DNA of 64,000 nucleotides from the NCBI GenBank assembly GCA_017525245.1, contig JAFXTE010000047.1:62001-126000 (forward strand), in the 5' to 3' direction. The position numbers were made by a program, and so were the translations under genes. Below, in pieces: positions 1-9,600 of this stretch. The notes under the pieces were generated by a model. That model worked only from the letters and a program-made list of their open reading frames with translations. It did not search any database and was not told the DNA's origin. The stretch comes from Bacteroidales bacterium (GTDB taxonomy: Bacteria; Bacteroidota; Bacteroidia; Bacteroidales; WCHB1-69). How positions within the stretch are numbered: the stretch's first letter is position 1; each line of letters opens with the position of its first letter.

Positions 1-923
1 TGGGCGAGCTTGGAGTCGCCGTAGGAGAACCAAGAGCCAGCCTTCTTAATAATATTGTATTCAACACCGAGATCGACAATTTCGCCCGACTTGGAAATAC
101 CTTCACCGAACATGATGTCAAACTCAGCCGTGCGGAATGGAGGCGCGACCTTGTTTTTCACCACCTTGACTTTCACGTGGTTACCTATGGCTGTATCACC
201 GTCTTTGATTTGGGTCTGGCGGCGAATGTCGAGACGTACGGAAGCATAGAACTTCAGTGCGTTACCACCCGTGGTGGTCTCCGGATTGCCGAACATGATG
301 CCGATTTTCTCACGCAACTGGTTGATGAAGATGCAACAACAACCTGTCTTGTTGATGGTTGCAGTCAGCTTGCGCAGTGCCTGCGACATCAGGCGCGCCT
401 GAAGGCCGACTTTGGAGTCGCCCATGTCGCCTTCGATTTCGCTTTTTGGGGTGAGGGCGGCCACGGAGTCAATGACGATGATGTCGATGGCGCCGGAGCG
501 GATGAGGTTGTCGGCGATCTCGAGCGCCTGCTCACCGTTGTCGGGTTGGGAAATCAGCAGTTCAGCGGTATTCACGCCTAATTTTTCGGCATAGAAGCGG
601 TCGAAGGCGTGTTCCGCATCGATGAAAGCGGCGATACCGCCCTGTTTTTGCGCCTCCGCGATGGCGTGGATGGCCAATGTGGTCTTACCGGAGGATTCGG
701 GGCCATAGATTTCAACAATACGGCCTTTCGGGAATCCGCCGACACCGAGTGCCGTGTCCAGGCCAATAGAACCGGTAGATATGACGTCCATCTCTTCAAT
801 ATGGGTCTCGCCCATGCGCATAATAGAGCCTTTTCCAAAGGTTTTTTCGAGTTTTTCGAGCGTGGAGTTGAGCACTTTCAGTTTCTCAGCATTCACATTG
901 TTTTTAATTTCTTCTTTTTCCAT
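1..923 (-). CDS. recA: RecA recombinase, C-terminus cut by window edge
   Basis: RecA forms the ATP-dependent filament on single-stranded DNA that drives homologous pairing and LexA-type self-cleavage in the cytoplasm. Translating the complement from the ATG at 921-923 gives 307 codons open to the window edge. Visible are Walker A GPESSGKT (residues 74-81), IDSVAALTP, the L2-region stretch INQLREKIG and the late RecA block AGSWFSYGD. Only the short acidic C-terminal tail should be missing. A clear Bacteroidetes promoter lies just upstream on the minus strand. The family assignment is certain. The gene is divergent from the TlpA-like gene. Confidence 0.97.
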   Translation of the reverse strand, partial: MEKEEIKNNVNAEKLKVLNSTLEKLEKTFGKGSIMRMGETHIEEMDVISTGSIGLDTALGVGGFPKGRIVEIYGPESSGKTTLAIHAIAEAQKQGGIAAFIDAEHAFDRFYAEKLGVNTAELLISQPDNGEQALEIADNLIRSGAIDIIVIDSVAALTPKSEIEGDMGDSKVGLQARLMSQALRKLTATINKTGCCCIFINQLREKIGIMFGNPETTTGGNALKFYASVRLDIRRQTQIKDGDTAIGNHVKVKVVKNKVAPPFRTAEFDIMFGEGISKSGEIVDLGVEYNIIKKAGSWFSYGDSKLA

Positions 924-950
924 TCTTGATAGGTTTAATGATTTCAGGGG

Positions 951-981
951 GCAAAGGTACGCTTTTTTTCAATCGTTCAAA
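951..981 (-). promoter_or_regulatory. recA promoter (Bacteroidetes type)
   Basis: On the minus strand TACCTTTGC (951-959) matches the -7 consensus TAnnTTTGC. A TTTG (978-981) lies 18 nt upstream as the -33 element. It would start transcription about 20 nt before the recA ATG. No LexA box was recognised by eye. Confidence 0.65.
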
Positions 982-1114
982 GCCCGAAATCACAAAAATA
1001 TTTCATTGGAAACTAATTGTTTACGATAATTTTCACTATTGATAGTAAAGGTTAAATCACCAATTTCGCAAGATTCAAGGGCTGAATCCCAAAACGTTGA
1101 TGTGATGTTTTTTT

Positions 1115-1123
1115 TATTTTTGC
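1115..1123 (+). promoter_or_regulatory. -7 promoter element for TlpA-like gene
   Basis: TATTTTTGC, a perfect TAnnTTTGC element, lies 40 nt before the ATG at 1163. A weak TTG at 1097-1099 could serve as the -33 box. Confidence 0.6.
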
Positions 1124-1162
1124 ACTTAGTTTCCTTTTTACCCATAAACGCCATTTGCCGCT

Positions 1163-2311
1163 ATGAAAAAAAATCTGTTCTATCTTATAATGGGGCTGAT
1201 TCTCTCCCTCCCCGCTATGGCGCAGAATCCCAATTTCACCGTGACGGGAACGGTGAAGGACATGGAAGGCGTTGTCGTCACCATGTATGATGATGCCACA
1301 AGACAAACTATGGATTCGATTGTAGTGAGTGACAACAAGTTCCAGCTCCAAGGCCGCGCCGATTCCGCCATGATGGTGGGGCTCTATTCCAGCGATTACA
1401 GTATGTATGCCGATCTGCTGGTTATGCCGGGCAGCCAAATGGCTGTTGACATGGTAGCTGGAACGGTGACGGGAAACAAACCCACGGAACAGCTTAACCG
1501 GCTTGCGCAGGGGAACAGGGCATTGATGAAAGAACGGACCAGAATCGCCTATCAAATGATGGCCGCCGGCGAAGGTCCGCTTTTCGACTCCTTGAATACG
1601 CTCTATCACAGCTGCGACAACCACCGGAAGCAGTTGATGGATTCATTGGGATGGCGCTATTATGAGGAGAATCTGGACAACCCGGCAGCCGCCCACATCC
1701 TCTTTGAGATTGCAAATGTAGTGACGGAAGACGTTTTTTTGGACAAAGGCGAGGAACCGACACCAGCCATCCTCCGCCTCTTCTCCCTCTATGAGTCTGC
1801 GCCGACCGCCGTGAAAGAATTCCCATCGTTGAAGCGAACCATGACCAAGCTTCAATCGCAGGCGGCGATAGCCCCGGGCAATCGTTTCCGCGACTTTGAA
1901 GCCATCGACTACATCACGGGAAAGCCCACAACCCTCGGGGAAAAAATCGCCGGACATTTGGCCGTCGTCGATTTTTGGGCGTCGTGGTGCGGACCGTGTC
2001 GCAAAGAAATCCTTGAAACGCTCAAACCACTGCACGAAAAGTACGCCGACAGCGGATTGGTCGTGATAGGAGTGGACATCTGGGACAAGATAGAGGACCA
2101 CGACCAAGCCGTCAAAGAACTGGGCATCCAATATCCCCAAATAGTAGATACCATCCATGACAACGCGGGATTGTTATACGGACTTAAAGGTGTGCCGTAT
2201 GTCCTCCTCATCGACCAAAAAGGCACCATCATCGGTAACTTTCGGGGTGAGAAATTAATTGATGCTGTAGAAAAATCTTTAGGAATCCGCAAAAGTATCT
2301 TTGACAAGTAG
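1163..2311 (+). CDS. TlpA-like thiol-disulfide oxidoreductase with DUF4369-type N-terminus
   Basis: A secreted thioredoxin-fold protein of 382 aa, likely periplasmic or lipid-free envelope-located. It starts with a signal peptide (MKKNLFYLIMGLILSLPAMA). A beta-rich N-terminal half follows (about 24-110), resembling the DUF4369 domain often fused to Bacteroidetes TlpA/ResA proteins. The C-terminal AhpC/TSA-type thioredoxin domain (about 235-375) carries the redox motif WCGPC at residues 275-279 and a cis-Pro region GVPYVLL. It probably reduces or reshuffles disulfides of exported proteins or of cytochrome c; the substrate cannot be told. It is a single gene with its own promoter, divergent from recA. 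Family certain, exact role inferred. Confidence 0.9.
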   Translation: MKKNLFYLIMGLILSLPAMAQNPNFTVTGTVKDMEGVVVTMYDDATRQTMDSIVVSDNKFQLQGRADSAMMVGLYSSDYSMYADLLVMPGSQMAVDMVAGTVTGNKPTEQLNRLAQGNRALMKERTRIAYQMMAAGEGPLFDSLNTLYHSCDNHRKQLMDSLGWRYYEENLDNPAAAHILFEIANVVTEDVFLDKGEEPTPAILRLFSLYESAPTAVKEFPSLKRTMTKLQSQAAIAPGNRFRDFEAIDYITGKPTTLGEKIAGHLAVVDFWASWCGPCRKEILETLKPLHEKYADSGLVVIGVDIWDKIEDHDQAVKELGIQYPQIVDTIHDNAGLLYGLKGVPYVLLIDQKGTIIGNFRGEKLIDAVEKSLGIRKSIFDK

Positions 2312-2365
2312 TCTTCACTACTATCCAAAAAAATGCGATATTTGCGCTTTCATCTTTAAAGATTC

Positions 2366-3790
2366 ATGATTATGGCTTTCAGAAAAAACAACCTCCTCCG
2401 TTTCTTGTTATTGACATTCGCAGCAATCTCATTTTCAATATCTTACGCACAAGACGAACAGAAGTTTGAAACCGACCCTGTCATTCTGAACCGCATCGAC
2501 CAGTGGCAGGACTTGAAGTTCGGGTTGATGATGCACTGGGGTATTTACGCGCAATGGGGCGTGGTGGAGTCCTGGTCCATCTGCAACGAGCCGTGGATCA
2601 GCCGCAACGGCGTTCCTTATACAGAATATAAGGCCAAATACCAGGCACTTAACAAAACCTTCAATCCGACAAAATTCGATCCGGAATCTTGGGCAAAGCT
2701 GGCTAAAGATTGCGGCATGAAGTACTTCGTGTTCACCACCAAGCATCACGACGGCTTCTGCATGTATGACACTAAAGAGACCGACTACTCCGTCACGGGA
2801 AAAGATTGCCCGTTCTCCAAAAACCCTAACGCCGATGTGACCGGCGCCTTGGTGAAAGCTTTCCGGAGTCAAGGTCTTTGGACGGGACTCTACTTCTCGA
2901 AGCCCGACTGGCACTGTCCCGACTACTGGGCGCCGGAATGGGCCACTCCCGACCGCAACGTGAACTACGACCCCGAAAAGCACCCCGAACGGTGGGCGAA
3001 ATACTGCGACTTCACCCGCAAACAGTTGCACGAAATAGCCAACAACTACGGCGACATTGACATCCTGTGGCTTGACGGTGGCTGGGTGCGCCCTGCATGG
3101 AGCGTTGACGAGGAGGTCCGTGACTGGCTCGGATGCCAGGGCTGGATCCAGGACATCGACATGCCGCGGGTGGCGAAGGATGTGCGCGCTAAAAACCCCG
3201 ACCTCATCATCGTCGATCGCAGCGTACACGGCAAATACGAGAACTACCGCACCCCCGAACAGCAAGTCCCCGACACACTGCTCCCCTACCCCTGGGAAAC
3301 TTGCATGTCGATGGGCGATTCCTGGTCGTACGTGGCCACCGACAACTACAAGTCCACCAACCAGCTCATCCACCTGCTGATCGACATCGTGGCCAAAGGC
3401 GGCAATTTCCTGCTGAATGTGGGACCATCCCCTGAGGGTAGCCTCCCGCAAACCGCTGTGGAACGCTTGCAAGACATGGGCAAATGGCTGAGCGTCAACG
3501 GAAAGGCAATTTACAGCACCCGTCCTTGCCTTCCCTATTGTTACGGACAAGTTCGTTTCACGCAAGGCAAAGACGGACAACGCTACGCTTTACTGCTATT
3601 CCCTGAAAACGAACCCGCCCCCGCCACCTATACTTTCAAAAACCTTGAGAAACCCGTGAAAACGGGTAAAGCCACCATTTTGGGTTCCTCCGAAAAGGCC
3701 TCCATCTCCAAAAAAGGTGACGAATACACCATAACATTGCCAAAAGGTGTGCGCCAGAAAGCAAAAGACGCGGTGGTGGTAGTGCTGTAA
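2366..3790 (+). CDS. Alpha-L-fucosidase, GH29
   Basis: A secreted 474-aa glycoside hydrolase of family 29, which removes terminal alpha-L-fucose from host or plant glycans by a retaining mechanism. The signal peptide covers about residues 1-26 (ends ISYAQ). The catalytic TIM barrel includes FGLMMHWGIY, FTTKHHDGFCMYD (substrate-binding His pair) and ILWLDGGW. The Asp of that last motif (residue 237) is the expected nucleophile. NFLLNVGPSPEG marks the end of the barrel, and a short beta-sandwich follows. An in-frame ATG at 2372 is an alternative start. The gene stands alone, without SusC/SusD neighbours, so it does not look like part of a polysaccharide utilisation locus. It is slightly richer in GC than the flanking intergenic DNA. 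Confidence 0.95.
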   Translation: MIMAFRKNNLLRFLLLTFAAISFSISYAQDEQKFETDPVILNRIDQWQDLKFGLMMHWGIYAQWGVVESWSICNEPWISRNGVPYTEYKAKYQALNKTFNPTKFDPESWAKLAKDCGMKYFVFTTKHHDGFCMYDTKETDYSVTGKDCPFSKNPNADVTGALVKAFRSQGLWTGLYFSKPDWHCPDYWAPEWATPDRNVNYDPEKHPERWAKYCDFTRKQLHEIANNYGDIDILWLDGGWVRPAWSVDEEVRDWLGCQGWIQDIDMPRVAKDVRAKNPDLIIVDRSVHGKYENYRTPEQQVPDTLLPYPWETCMSMGDSWSYVATDNYKSTNQLIHLLIDIVAKGGNFLLNVGPSPEGSLPQTAVERLQDMGKWLSVNGKAIYSTRPCLPYCYGQVRFTQGKDGQRYALLLFPENEPAPATYTFKNLEKPVKTGKATILGSSEKASISKKGDEYTITLPKGVRQKAKDAVVVVL

Positions 3791-3838
3791 CGGCTGTTGG
3801 CTGTTGGCTTTTGGCTATTAGCATTTAGCTGTTTGCTT
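3791..3838. repeat. Heptanucleotide tandem repeat (TGTTGGC family)
   Basis: Six degenerate 7-nt units: TGTTGGC, TGTTGGC, TTTTGGC, TATTAGC, ATTTAGC, TGTTTGC. They begin directly after the fucosidase stop codon. The same family recurs at 23.13, 28.34-28.43, 48.92 and 49.02 kb. Confidence 0.8.
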
Positions 3839-3854
3839 GCTTTTTTTGTTTATA

Positions 3855-3889
3855 TTTGATTTTCATGTAACAAAAATTTTTATTTTTGC
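3855..3889 (+). promoter_or_regulatory. comEC promoter
   Basis: TTTG (3855-3858) and TATTTTTGC (3881-3889) are separated by 22 nt, a good fit to the Bacteroidetes -33/-7 pair. The predicted transcript start is near 3896, upstream of both candidate comEC start codons. Confidence 0.65.
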
Positions 3890-3973
3890 GGCATGGAAAC
3901 TTAGTATGTATTAACATTGAAAACAATATATAAAACATTGAAAACAAGACTATTACAAAAAAAATATATTACC

Positions 3974-6040
3974 ATGAAGATTGAAAACTATCCTGTTGTG
4001 AAACTGCTTTTCCCGTATGTCATCGGCATTCTTATTGCTTACAACGCCGATTTTGGGGAACAGATCAGACCATTGCTGCTAACCTTAACAGGCGTATCTT
4101 TTCTGATGACCTTTTCCTTGACGTTTGTCAAATCGTATCGCTGGCGAATCGTGAAGACTCTTATGATGGTCATAGCTTTTATTATGACAGGTATATTACT
4201 GACTAACATAAGGTTACATCCGACATTGCCTACTGAATTGATGACGAGCAACACCGACTGGGTGGTTCGCGTGGCAGAAGAACCCACTCTGCGCCAAAAG
4301 AGTGTGAAAATTCCGGTGGAAGTCTTGCACGTTAACCACAAACAGGACGTAAAAGCAAAAATTCTGCTCTATCTGAAACCCTCCGCCGATGCCACAGGGA
4401 TACATTACGGCGACCTTCTGTTTGTTCACGCGAAACTCACCCGCATCCCGCCGCCATACAATCCGGACGCTTTCGACAACCAGCGGTATATGCAACGGCG
4501 CGGCATCTACTATACCGGCTTCGTGAACGAGAACGCCTGGGAGCGTATCGGCAACAGACCCGGAAACAGGGTGAAATTCCTGGCGCAAAAAACTCGTAAC
4601 AGACTGACAAACACCTACATATCTGCAGGAATGAGCGGCGAGGAATTAGACATCCTAAAAGCCATACTGTTGGGCGATGACGACACCTTGGATCCCGAAC
4701 TGAAGGCCTCCTATTCATCTGCGGGGGTAAGCCACATTCTGTGTGTTTCCGGAATGCACGTGGGCGTTATCTTCATGATTATCAACTTTCTGCTGAATCC
4801 GTTGGACTTTTTCCGCCGCTCAAGAATCCTCAAAACTATTTTGGTTATGCTGATTGTTTGGCTGTATGCGCACATCACGGGATTAGCTCCGTCAGTAACG
4901 CGTTCCGCCACCATGTTTACGTTTGTGGCCATCGGGCAGCTGCTGCGACGGAACACCAACGTTTTCCACAGTCTGTTCGCCTCCATGTTCATTCTCCTGA
5001 TTGTCAATCCACTGCTATTATTCGAGGTGGGTTTCCAACTCAGCTACCTTGCGGTGGCGGGTATTGTGCTCTTCCAGCCAAAGTTATCGGCATTGTACAC
5101 GTGCCGGTGCCGTATCGGAAACTATTTTTGGGAGTTGATTACGGTTTCCGTGGCGGCGCAGATCGGCACATTCCCCATCTCCATCTACTATTTTGCGAAA
5201 TTCCCCAACTATTTCCTGCTCTCCAACCTGTCCGTAATCACCCTCTCCTTCGCCGCCATCATCACAGGCATCTCCTTGCTGCCGCTTTCGCTGATTCCGG
5301 TCATCGCGCGTCATGCCTCTTGGATACTGACCAAGGAAATCAGCATCATGAACCGCATCATCCGATTCATCGAGCAACTCCCTCACTCCGTAACGGAAAA
5401 CATTGATTATCACGTTATTCAAGTAATTCTTTTGTACGCCGTTATCGGATGTGTGTGTTTGCTGCTTTATCGGAAAAGCCGTAAAACGTTCTGGACAGCC
5501 TGCACGCTGTTGACCTTGTTCTGCGTCTCTTTTGCCGTGCGGAAAGTCCAATTGGCGGGTGAGTCGGGATTTATAGCCTACCACGTCCGGAAAATCAGCG
5601 CTATGGGGTTCCAAAGTCAAGGCAGCATGGTGCTTTTTTCGGATTCCATCCAGGACGAGAAGGACGATTTGTACCGTTACAATATCAGCAACTATGCAAG
5701 GAAGCATCACCTGAAAGTCTTGGTAGTGCCGATTGACACTTCCGATTTTGACACACCGTTTCTATGCAAACGCGGGAGCTTCATCCGATTTAATGGCAAG
5801 AACTACTTTATTCTCAATAAAAAGCAGAAAAAAATGGTTCGAAACAAAAATGACGGTCTGAGTGTTGATTGTCTGCTTTTACGCCAAAATCCGAAGATAG
5901 CACCCGACGAAATAATGTTGAAGCTTCCTTTCAGAGAAGTGGTGGCAGATGGGTCCAATTCTGCTTATTATGTAGAAAAATGGCGCAGTTTCTGTGCTGA
6001 AAAAGAGATTCCGTTCCATTATACAGGAGACGAAAAATGA
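3974..6040 (+). CDS. comEC: ComEC/Rec2 family DNA-uptake channel
   Basis: An inner-membrane protein of the ComEC family, which carries single-stranded DNA across the inner membrane during natural transformation. Hydrophobic segments occur near the N-terminus (FPYVIGILIAY and the following ones). A soluble OB-like region follows (about 90-210), then the Competence core with AILLGDDDTLD, SHILCVSGMHVGVIF and SVTRSATMF and multiple membrane segments to about residue 520. The tail (about 525-688) is short and lacks a recognisable metallo-beta-lactamase domain, as in many Bacteroidetes versions. The start at 3974 (MKIENYPVV) is preferred over the upstream in-frame ATG at 3917, because the added 19 residues are Lys-rich and precede a typical first membrane segment. 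The last codons overlap the reading frame upstream of ruvA. Confidence 0.9.
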   Translation: MKIENYPVVKLLFPYVIGILIAYNADFGEQIRPLLLTLTGVSFLMTFSLTFVKSYRWRIVKTLMMVIAFIMTGILLTNIRLHPTLPTELMTSNTDWVVRVAEEPTLRQKSVKIPVEVLHVNHKQDVKAKILLYLKPSADATGIHYGDLLFVHAKLTRIPPPYNPDAFDNQRYMQRRGIYYTGFVNENAWERIGNRPGNRVKFLAQKTRNRLTNTYISAGMSGEELDILKAILLGDDDTLDPELKASYSSAGVSHILCVSGMHVGVIFMIINFLLNPLDFFRRSRILKTILVMLIVWLYAHITGLAPSVTRSATMFTFVAIGQLLRRNTNVFHSLFASMFILLIVNPLLLFEVGFQLSYLAVAGIVLFQPKLSALYTCRCRIGNYFWELITVSVAAQIGTFPISIYYFAKFPNYFLLSNLSVITLSFAAIITGISLLPLSLIPVIARHASWILTKEISIMNRIIRFIEQLPHSVTENIDYHVIQVILLYAVIGCVCLLLYRKSRKTFWTACTLLTLFCVSFAVRKVQLAGESGFIAYHVRKISAMGFQSQGSMVLFSDSIQDEKDDLYRYNISNYARKHHLKVLVVPIDTSDFDTPFLCKRGSFIRFNGKNYFILNKKQKKMVRNKNDGLSVDCLLLRQNPKIAPDEIMLKLPFREVVADGSNSAYYVEKWRSFCAEKEIPFHYTGDEK

Positions 6041-6067
6041 ATATGAGCAAGGTAACCCCAAATTTTG

Positions 6068-6076
6068 TATCTTTGC
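6068..6076 (+). promoter_or_regulatory. -7 promoter element for ruvA
   Basis: TATCTTTGC is a perfect TAnnTTTGC 18 nt before the preferred ruvA ATG. This supports 6094, rather than the upstream in-frame ATG at 6037, as the start. Confidence 0.6.
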
Positions 6077-6093
6077 CGCTTGTTTTTTTAAAT

Positions 6094-6684
6094 ATGATAA
6101 ACCACATCAAAGGCAGAATTGAAGAAGTGAATCCCGCGTATGTCATCATTGAGACCGCCGGCGGGATAGGATACTACATTAACATCTCTTTGGCCACATT
6201 CTCTGAGATCAAGGACAAGCAAGAAATCAAGTTGCTCACCCATTTCATCGTGAAGGAAGACGCGCAGGTCCTTTACGGATTCGCGACGGAAGAGGAGCGC
6301 GAGCTGTTCAAACTGTTGATTTCGGTCAATGGCATAGGGCCGAACACCGCACGCCTGATTCTGTCTTCCATGAGTGTAGGCGAAGTGTTGAACGCCATCG
6401 CCACCGAAAACGTCAAAGCCATCCAATCGGTAAAAGGCATCGGTGCCAAGACTGCGCAGCGTGTTGTGATTGAGCTGAAAGACAAGGCGAAGAAGGCTTC
6501 TTGGGCGGATGCAACAAAAATTAACGTGGCATACAATAATAACAAATATGAAGCGTTATCTGCTCTTGTTGCTTTGGGTTTCCCGAAATCCGGAGCAGAA
6601 ACAGTGTTGGATAAAATCATAAAAGCAGAAGGGATACAACTATCTGTGGAAGAACTTATTAAGAAGTCGTTGAAATTGTTGTAA
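6094..6684 (+). CDS. ruvA: Holliday junction branch-migration protein RuvA
   Basis: RuvA tetramers bind four-way junctions and load the RuvB motor. The 196-aa product has the OB-fold start (INHIKGRIEEVNPAYVII), helix-hairpin-helix motifs (ISVNGIGPNTARLIL and IQSVKGIGAKTAQRVVIEL) and the flexible linker plus C-terminal RuvB-binding domain III (YEALSALVALGF onward). An upstream in-frame ATG at 6037 would add 19 residues that match no RuvA and would place the promoter element inside the gene. ruvA sits 15 nt before sprA, so the two may be co-transcribed. ruvB is not in the window. Confidence 0.96.
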   Translation: MINHIKGRIEEVNPAYVIIETAGGIGYYINISLATFSEIKDKQEIKLLTHFIVKEDAQVLYGFATEEERELFKLLISVNGIGPNTARLILSSMSVGEVLNAIATENVKAIQSVKGIGAKTAQRVVIELKDKAKKASWADATKINVAYNNNKYEALSALVALGFPKSGAETVLDKIIKAEGIQLSVEELIKKSLKLL

Positions 6685-6699
6685 CAAAAAAAGGAAAGT

Positions 6700-9600
6700 T
6701 TGAAAGTAAGACAATATATATATGCTATCGTTTTAGCATTCCTCGTAATCACATCCGGGCATTTACGTCTTAATGCTTCGGAAGTTTTGGTTTTGCACAA
6801 GACCCTGCCTGTGGGGATTCAACTGTCGTACCCGATTTTCCCGCCCGACACGAACCCTCCGACACTTCCCCAGCCGGACAACAACCCGCTGAACCCGCCC
6901 GCCAACAACCCGTTCTACCTCCAGAATCCTCCCGGCATCGGACCTTCGATTATCTACGATCCGATTACCAACACGTACAATTTCCAGTACATGACCGGTA
7001 GCACTCCCTTCGGGCCTGCTGCTTACATGAACATTAACGAGTACATCGATTACGACTTACAGCAGAACATCCACAATTATTGGCATAACCAAAGCCGCAG
7101 TATCGGAAGCAACGGAAGGTCTCGCACCGGTAGCGGCCTGATTCCGCAGCTTCACATCGGAGGCGACATCTTCGAGGGCATCTTCGGCAGCAACACGATA
7201 GACATCCGCCCGTCAGGAAATATCGGGCTGAAACTGGGTGTCAAATTCACTAAAACCGACAATTTCAACATTCCCGTAAAAAAAAGGAAGAATCTGCAGC
7301 TTGACTTTGACGAAGACATTCAATTGAACCTGTTAGCCAAAATCGGTGATAAAATCGAGTTCAATCTGAACTACTCCACCGACGAATTGGCCGTCACCAC
7401 CACCAAAACAGACCAGATAAAACTGAAATACAACGGCAAAGAGGATGACATTCTGCAATTGATTGAATTTGGTGACATCACATTTCCACTGAACAGCACA
7501 TTGATTACGGGCAGCCAAAGTCTGTTTGGCGTAAAGACTCAGCTCAAGTTCGGGAACCTATTCGTCACGGCAGTGGCATCCCGTAAAAAGAGCTCCTCAC
7601 AATCCATTACCATCTCCGGTGGGGCGGAAGAAACCGAATTCTATTTCCGCGCCGATGAATACGAGGAAAACAAACACTTCTTCCTCGGCCATTTCTTTGA
7701 AGAACATTACAACCAATACCTCAGCACATTACCTCTGGTCGGATCCCCTATTGTCATCACTAAAATCGAAGTTTGGCGCACCACGGTGGGTTCAGCCACC
7801 ACAAACAACCGCAACATCGTGGCTTTCACAGACTTGGGTGAGTATGACCCCTCGTTTTCAAATCTGTCCTATAACCCGGCATACCCGGGAGGCCAGCACC
7901 CAGACAACAACATCAACAATCTGACCGCCTACGCCGACAGTTCTCTGATCCGTAACATAGCCTCCGTGTCAGGCAACATGCAGTCCATTGGCATGAAATC
8001 GGGGACAGACTACGAGAAAGTGGAGAGTGCCCGATTGCTTTCCCCCAGCGAATACACTGTGAACACAAAGTTAGGTTTCATCTCGCTGAATTCTGCGTTG
8101 GCCGCCGACCAAGTGCTGGCCGTGGCGTTCCAATATACGGTCATCGGCGACGATCATGTTTACCAAGTGGGTGAGTTCGCCAACGAAGTGGCCACGCCGA
8201 ATTGTATTCGTGTCAAACTGTTGAAGAGTTCCAGCCTGAACGTCAAGTCTCCGTTGTGGAAACTTATGATGAAGAACGTTTACAGTTTAAACGCCTATCA
8301 GCTTTCAGCCGACAAGTTCCGTCTGAACGTCCTTTACACCGGTGATGAGGAGGGAGTTCCCAACGGCTTCTTCACGCAAGGTGCCCAAAAGGGTATTCCT
8401 TTGATCCGACTGATGGGGCTGGACCGTTTGAACAAGCAGCAAGACCCCACCCCTGACGGTGTTTTCGACTTTATTGACGGGGCGGCCACCAACGGCGGTA
8501 CCATCAATTCCAGCAACGGTCGTGTTTATTTCCCCACCACCGAGCCGTTCGGCAAGGATTTGCGCGCCGCACTCGACGACCCCGCGTTAGCTGACAAATA
8601 TGCATTCGACTCGCTCTATACGATGACGAAAACCATGGCGCAGCAAATCACCAACAAGAACAAATATTACATTGAGGGAACATATCGTTCGTCTTACGGT
8701 TCCGAGTTCCATTTCCCCAGCGGTGGCGCGACAAAGTCGGTGAGAGTGACTGCCGGCGGCGTGGCATTGACGGAGAATGTGGACTATACTGTCAACTATG
8801 ACATGGGCGTAGTGACCATCATCAACCAGAGCATTTTAGCTTCGGGAACACCCATCACCGTCACACCAGAAACGGACGACAACTACCAGATGGACAAGCG
8901 GATGTTCGGAGTGAACTTAGACTATATGTTCTCACAGGATTTCACCATCGGGGCCACCTTGCTGAACCTTAGCGAGCGTCCTATCACCAACAAGGTCAAC
9001 TATGGTGACGAACCTATCAACAACCTGATATGGGGTATGAACTTCGCTTACAAGACCGAACTGCCATTCGTCACCAAGGCCATTGATCTGTTGAGTTTCC
9101 ACCATACCACCACCAAGTCGTATCTAAACTTGGATGGTGAGTTCGCGCATTTCATCCCTGGCCACAACCGTCAGATTGGCAAGAGCGGAACAACATACAT
9201 TGACAATTTCGAATCCGCGAAATCGACCATCGACCTGATGAACATGAGCAATTGGGTGTTGGCTTCCACGCCGCAAGGCCAGCCGGATTTGTTCCCCGAG
9301 GCTCAACCTGTGAACATCTCCGCTTCGACGCGCCGACAATTGGCATACGGTTTCAACCGTGCCCGACTTGCTTGGTACACCATCGACAATTTATTCTATA
9401 ACGGTGGAACAGCTGTGCCGTCAAACCTGACTGCGGAAGACCTTTCGCGCCCCTACGCCCGTGCGGTGTATGAGCCCGAGCTTTTCCCCTATAAGGAACA
9501 GCCCACCACCGCACTTTCCACCCTGATGACCGTGTTCAACCTGGCCTATTACCCGTCTGAGCGTGGCGCGTACAACTATGATGTCGATGGGTCGGAAGGC

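Noticed and set aside
2435..3580. A 381-codon minus-strand ORF opposite the fucosidase
   Set aside because: It is antisense to a complete GH29 gene with all catalytic motifs, and its translation has no recognisable domains.
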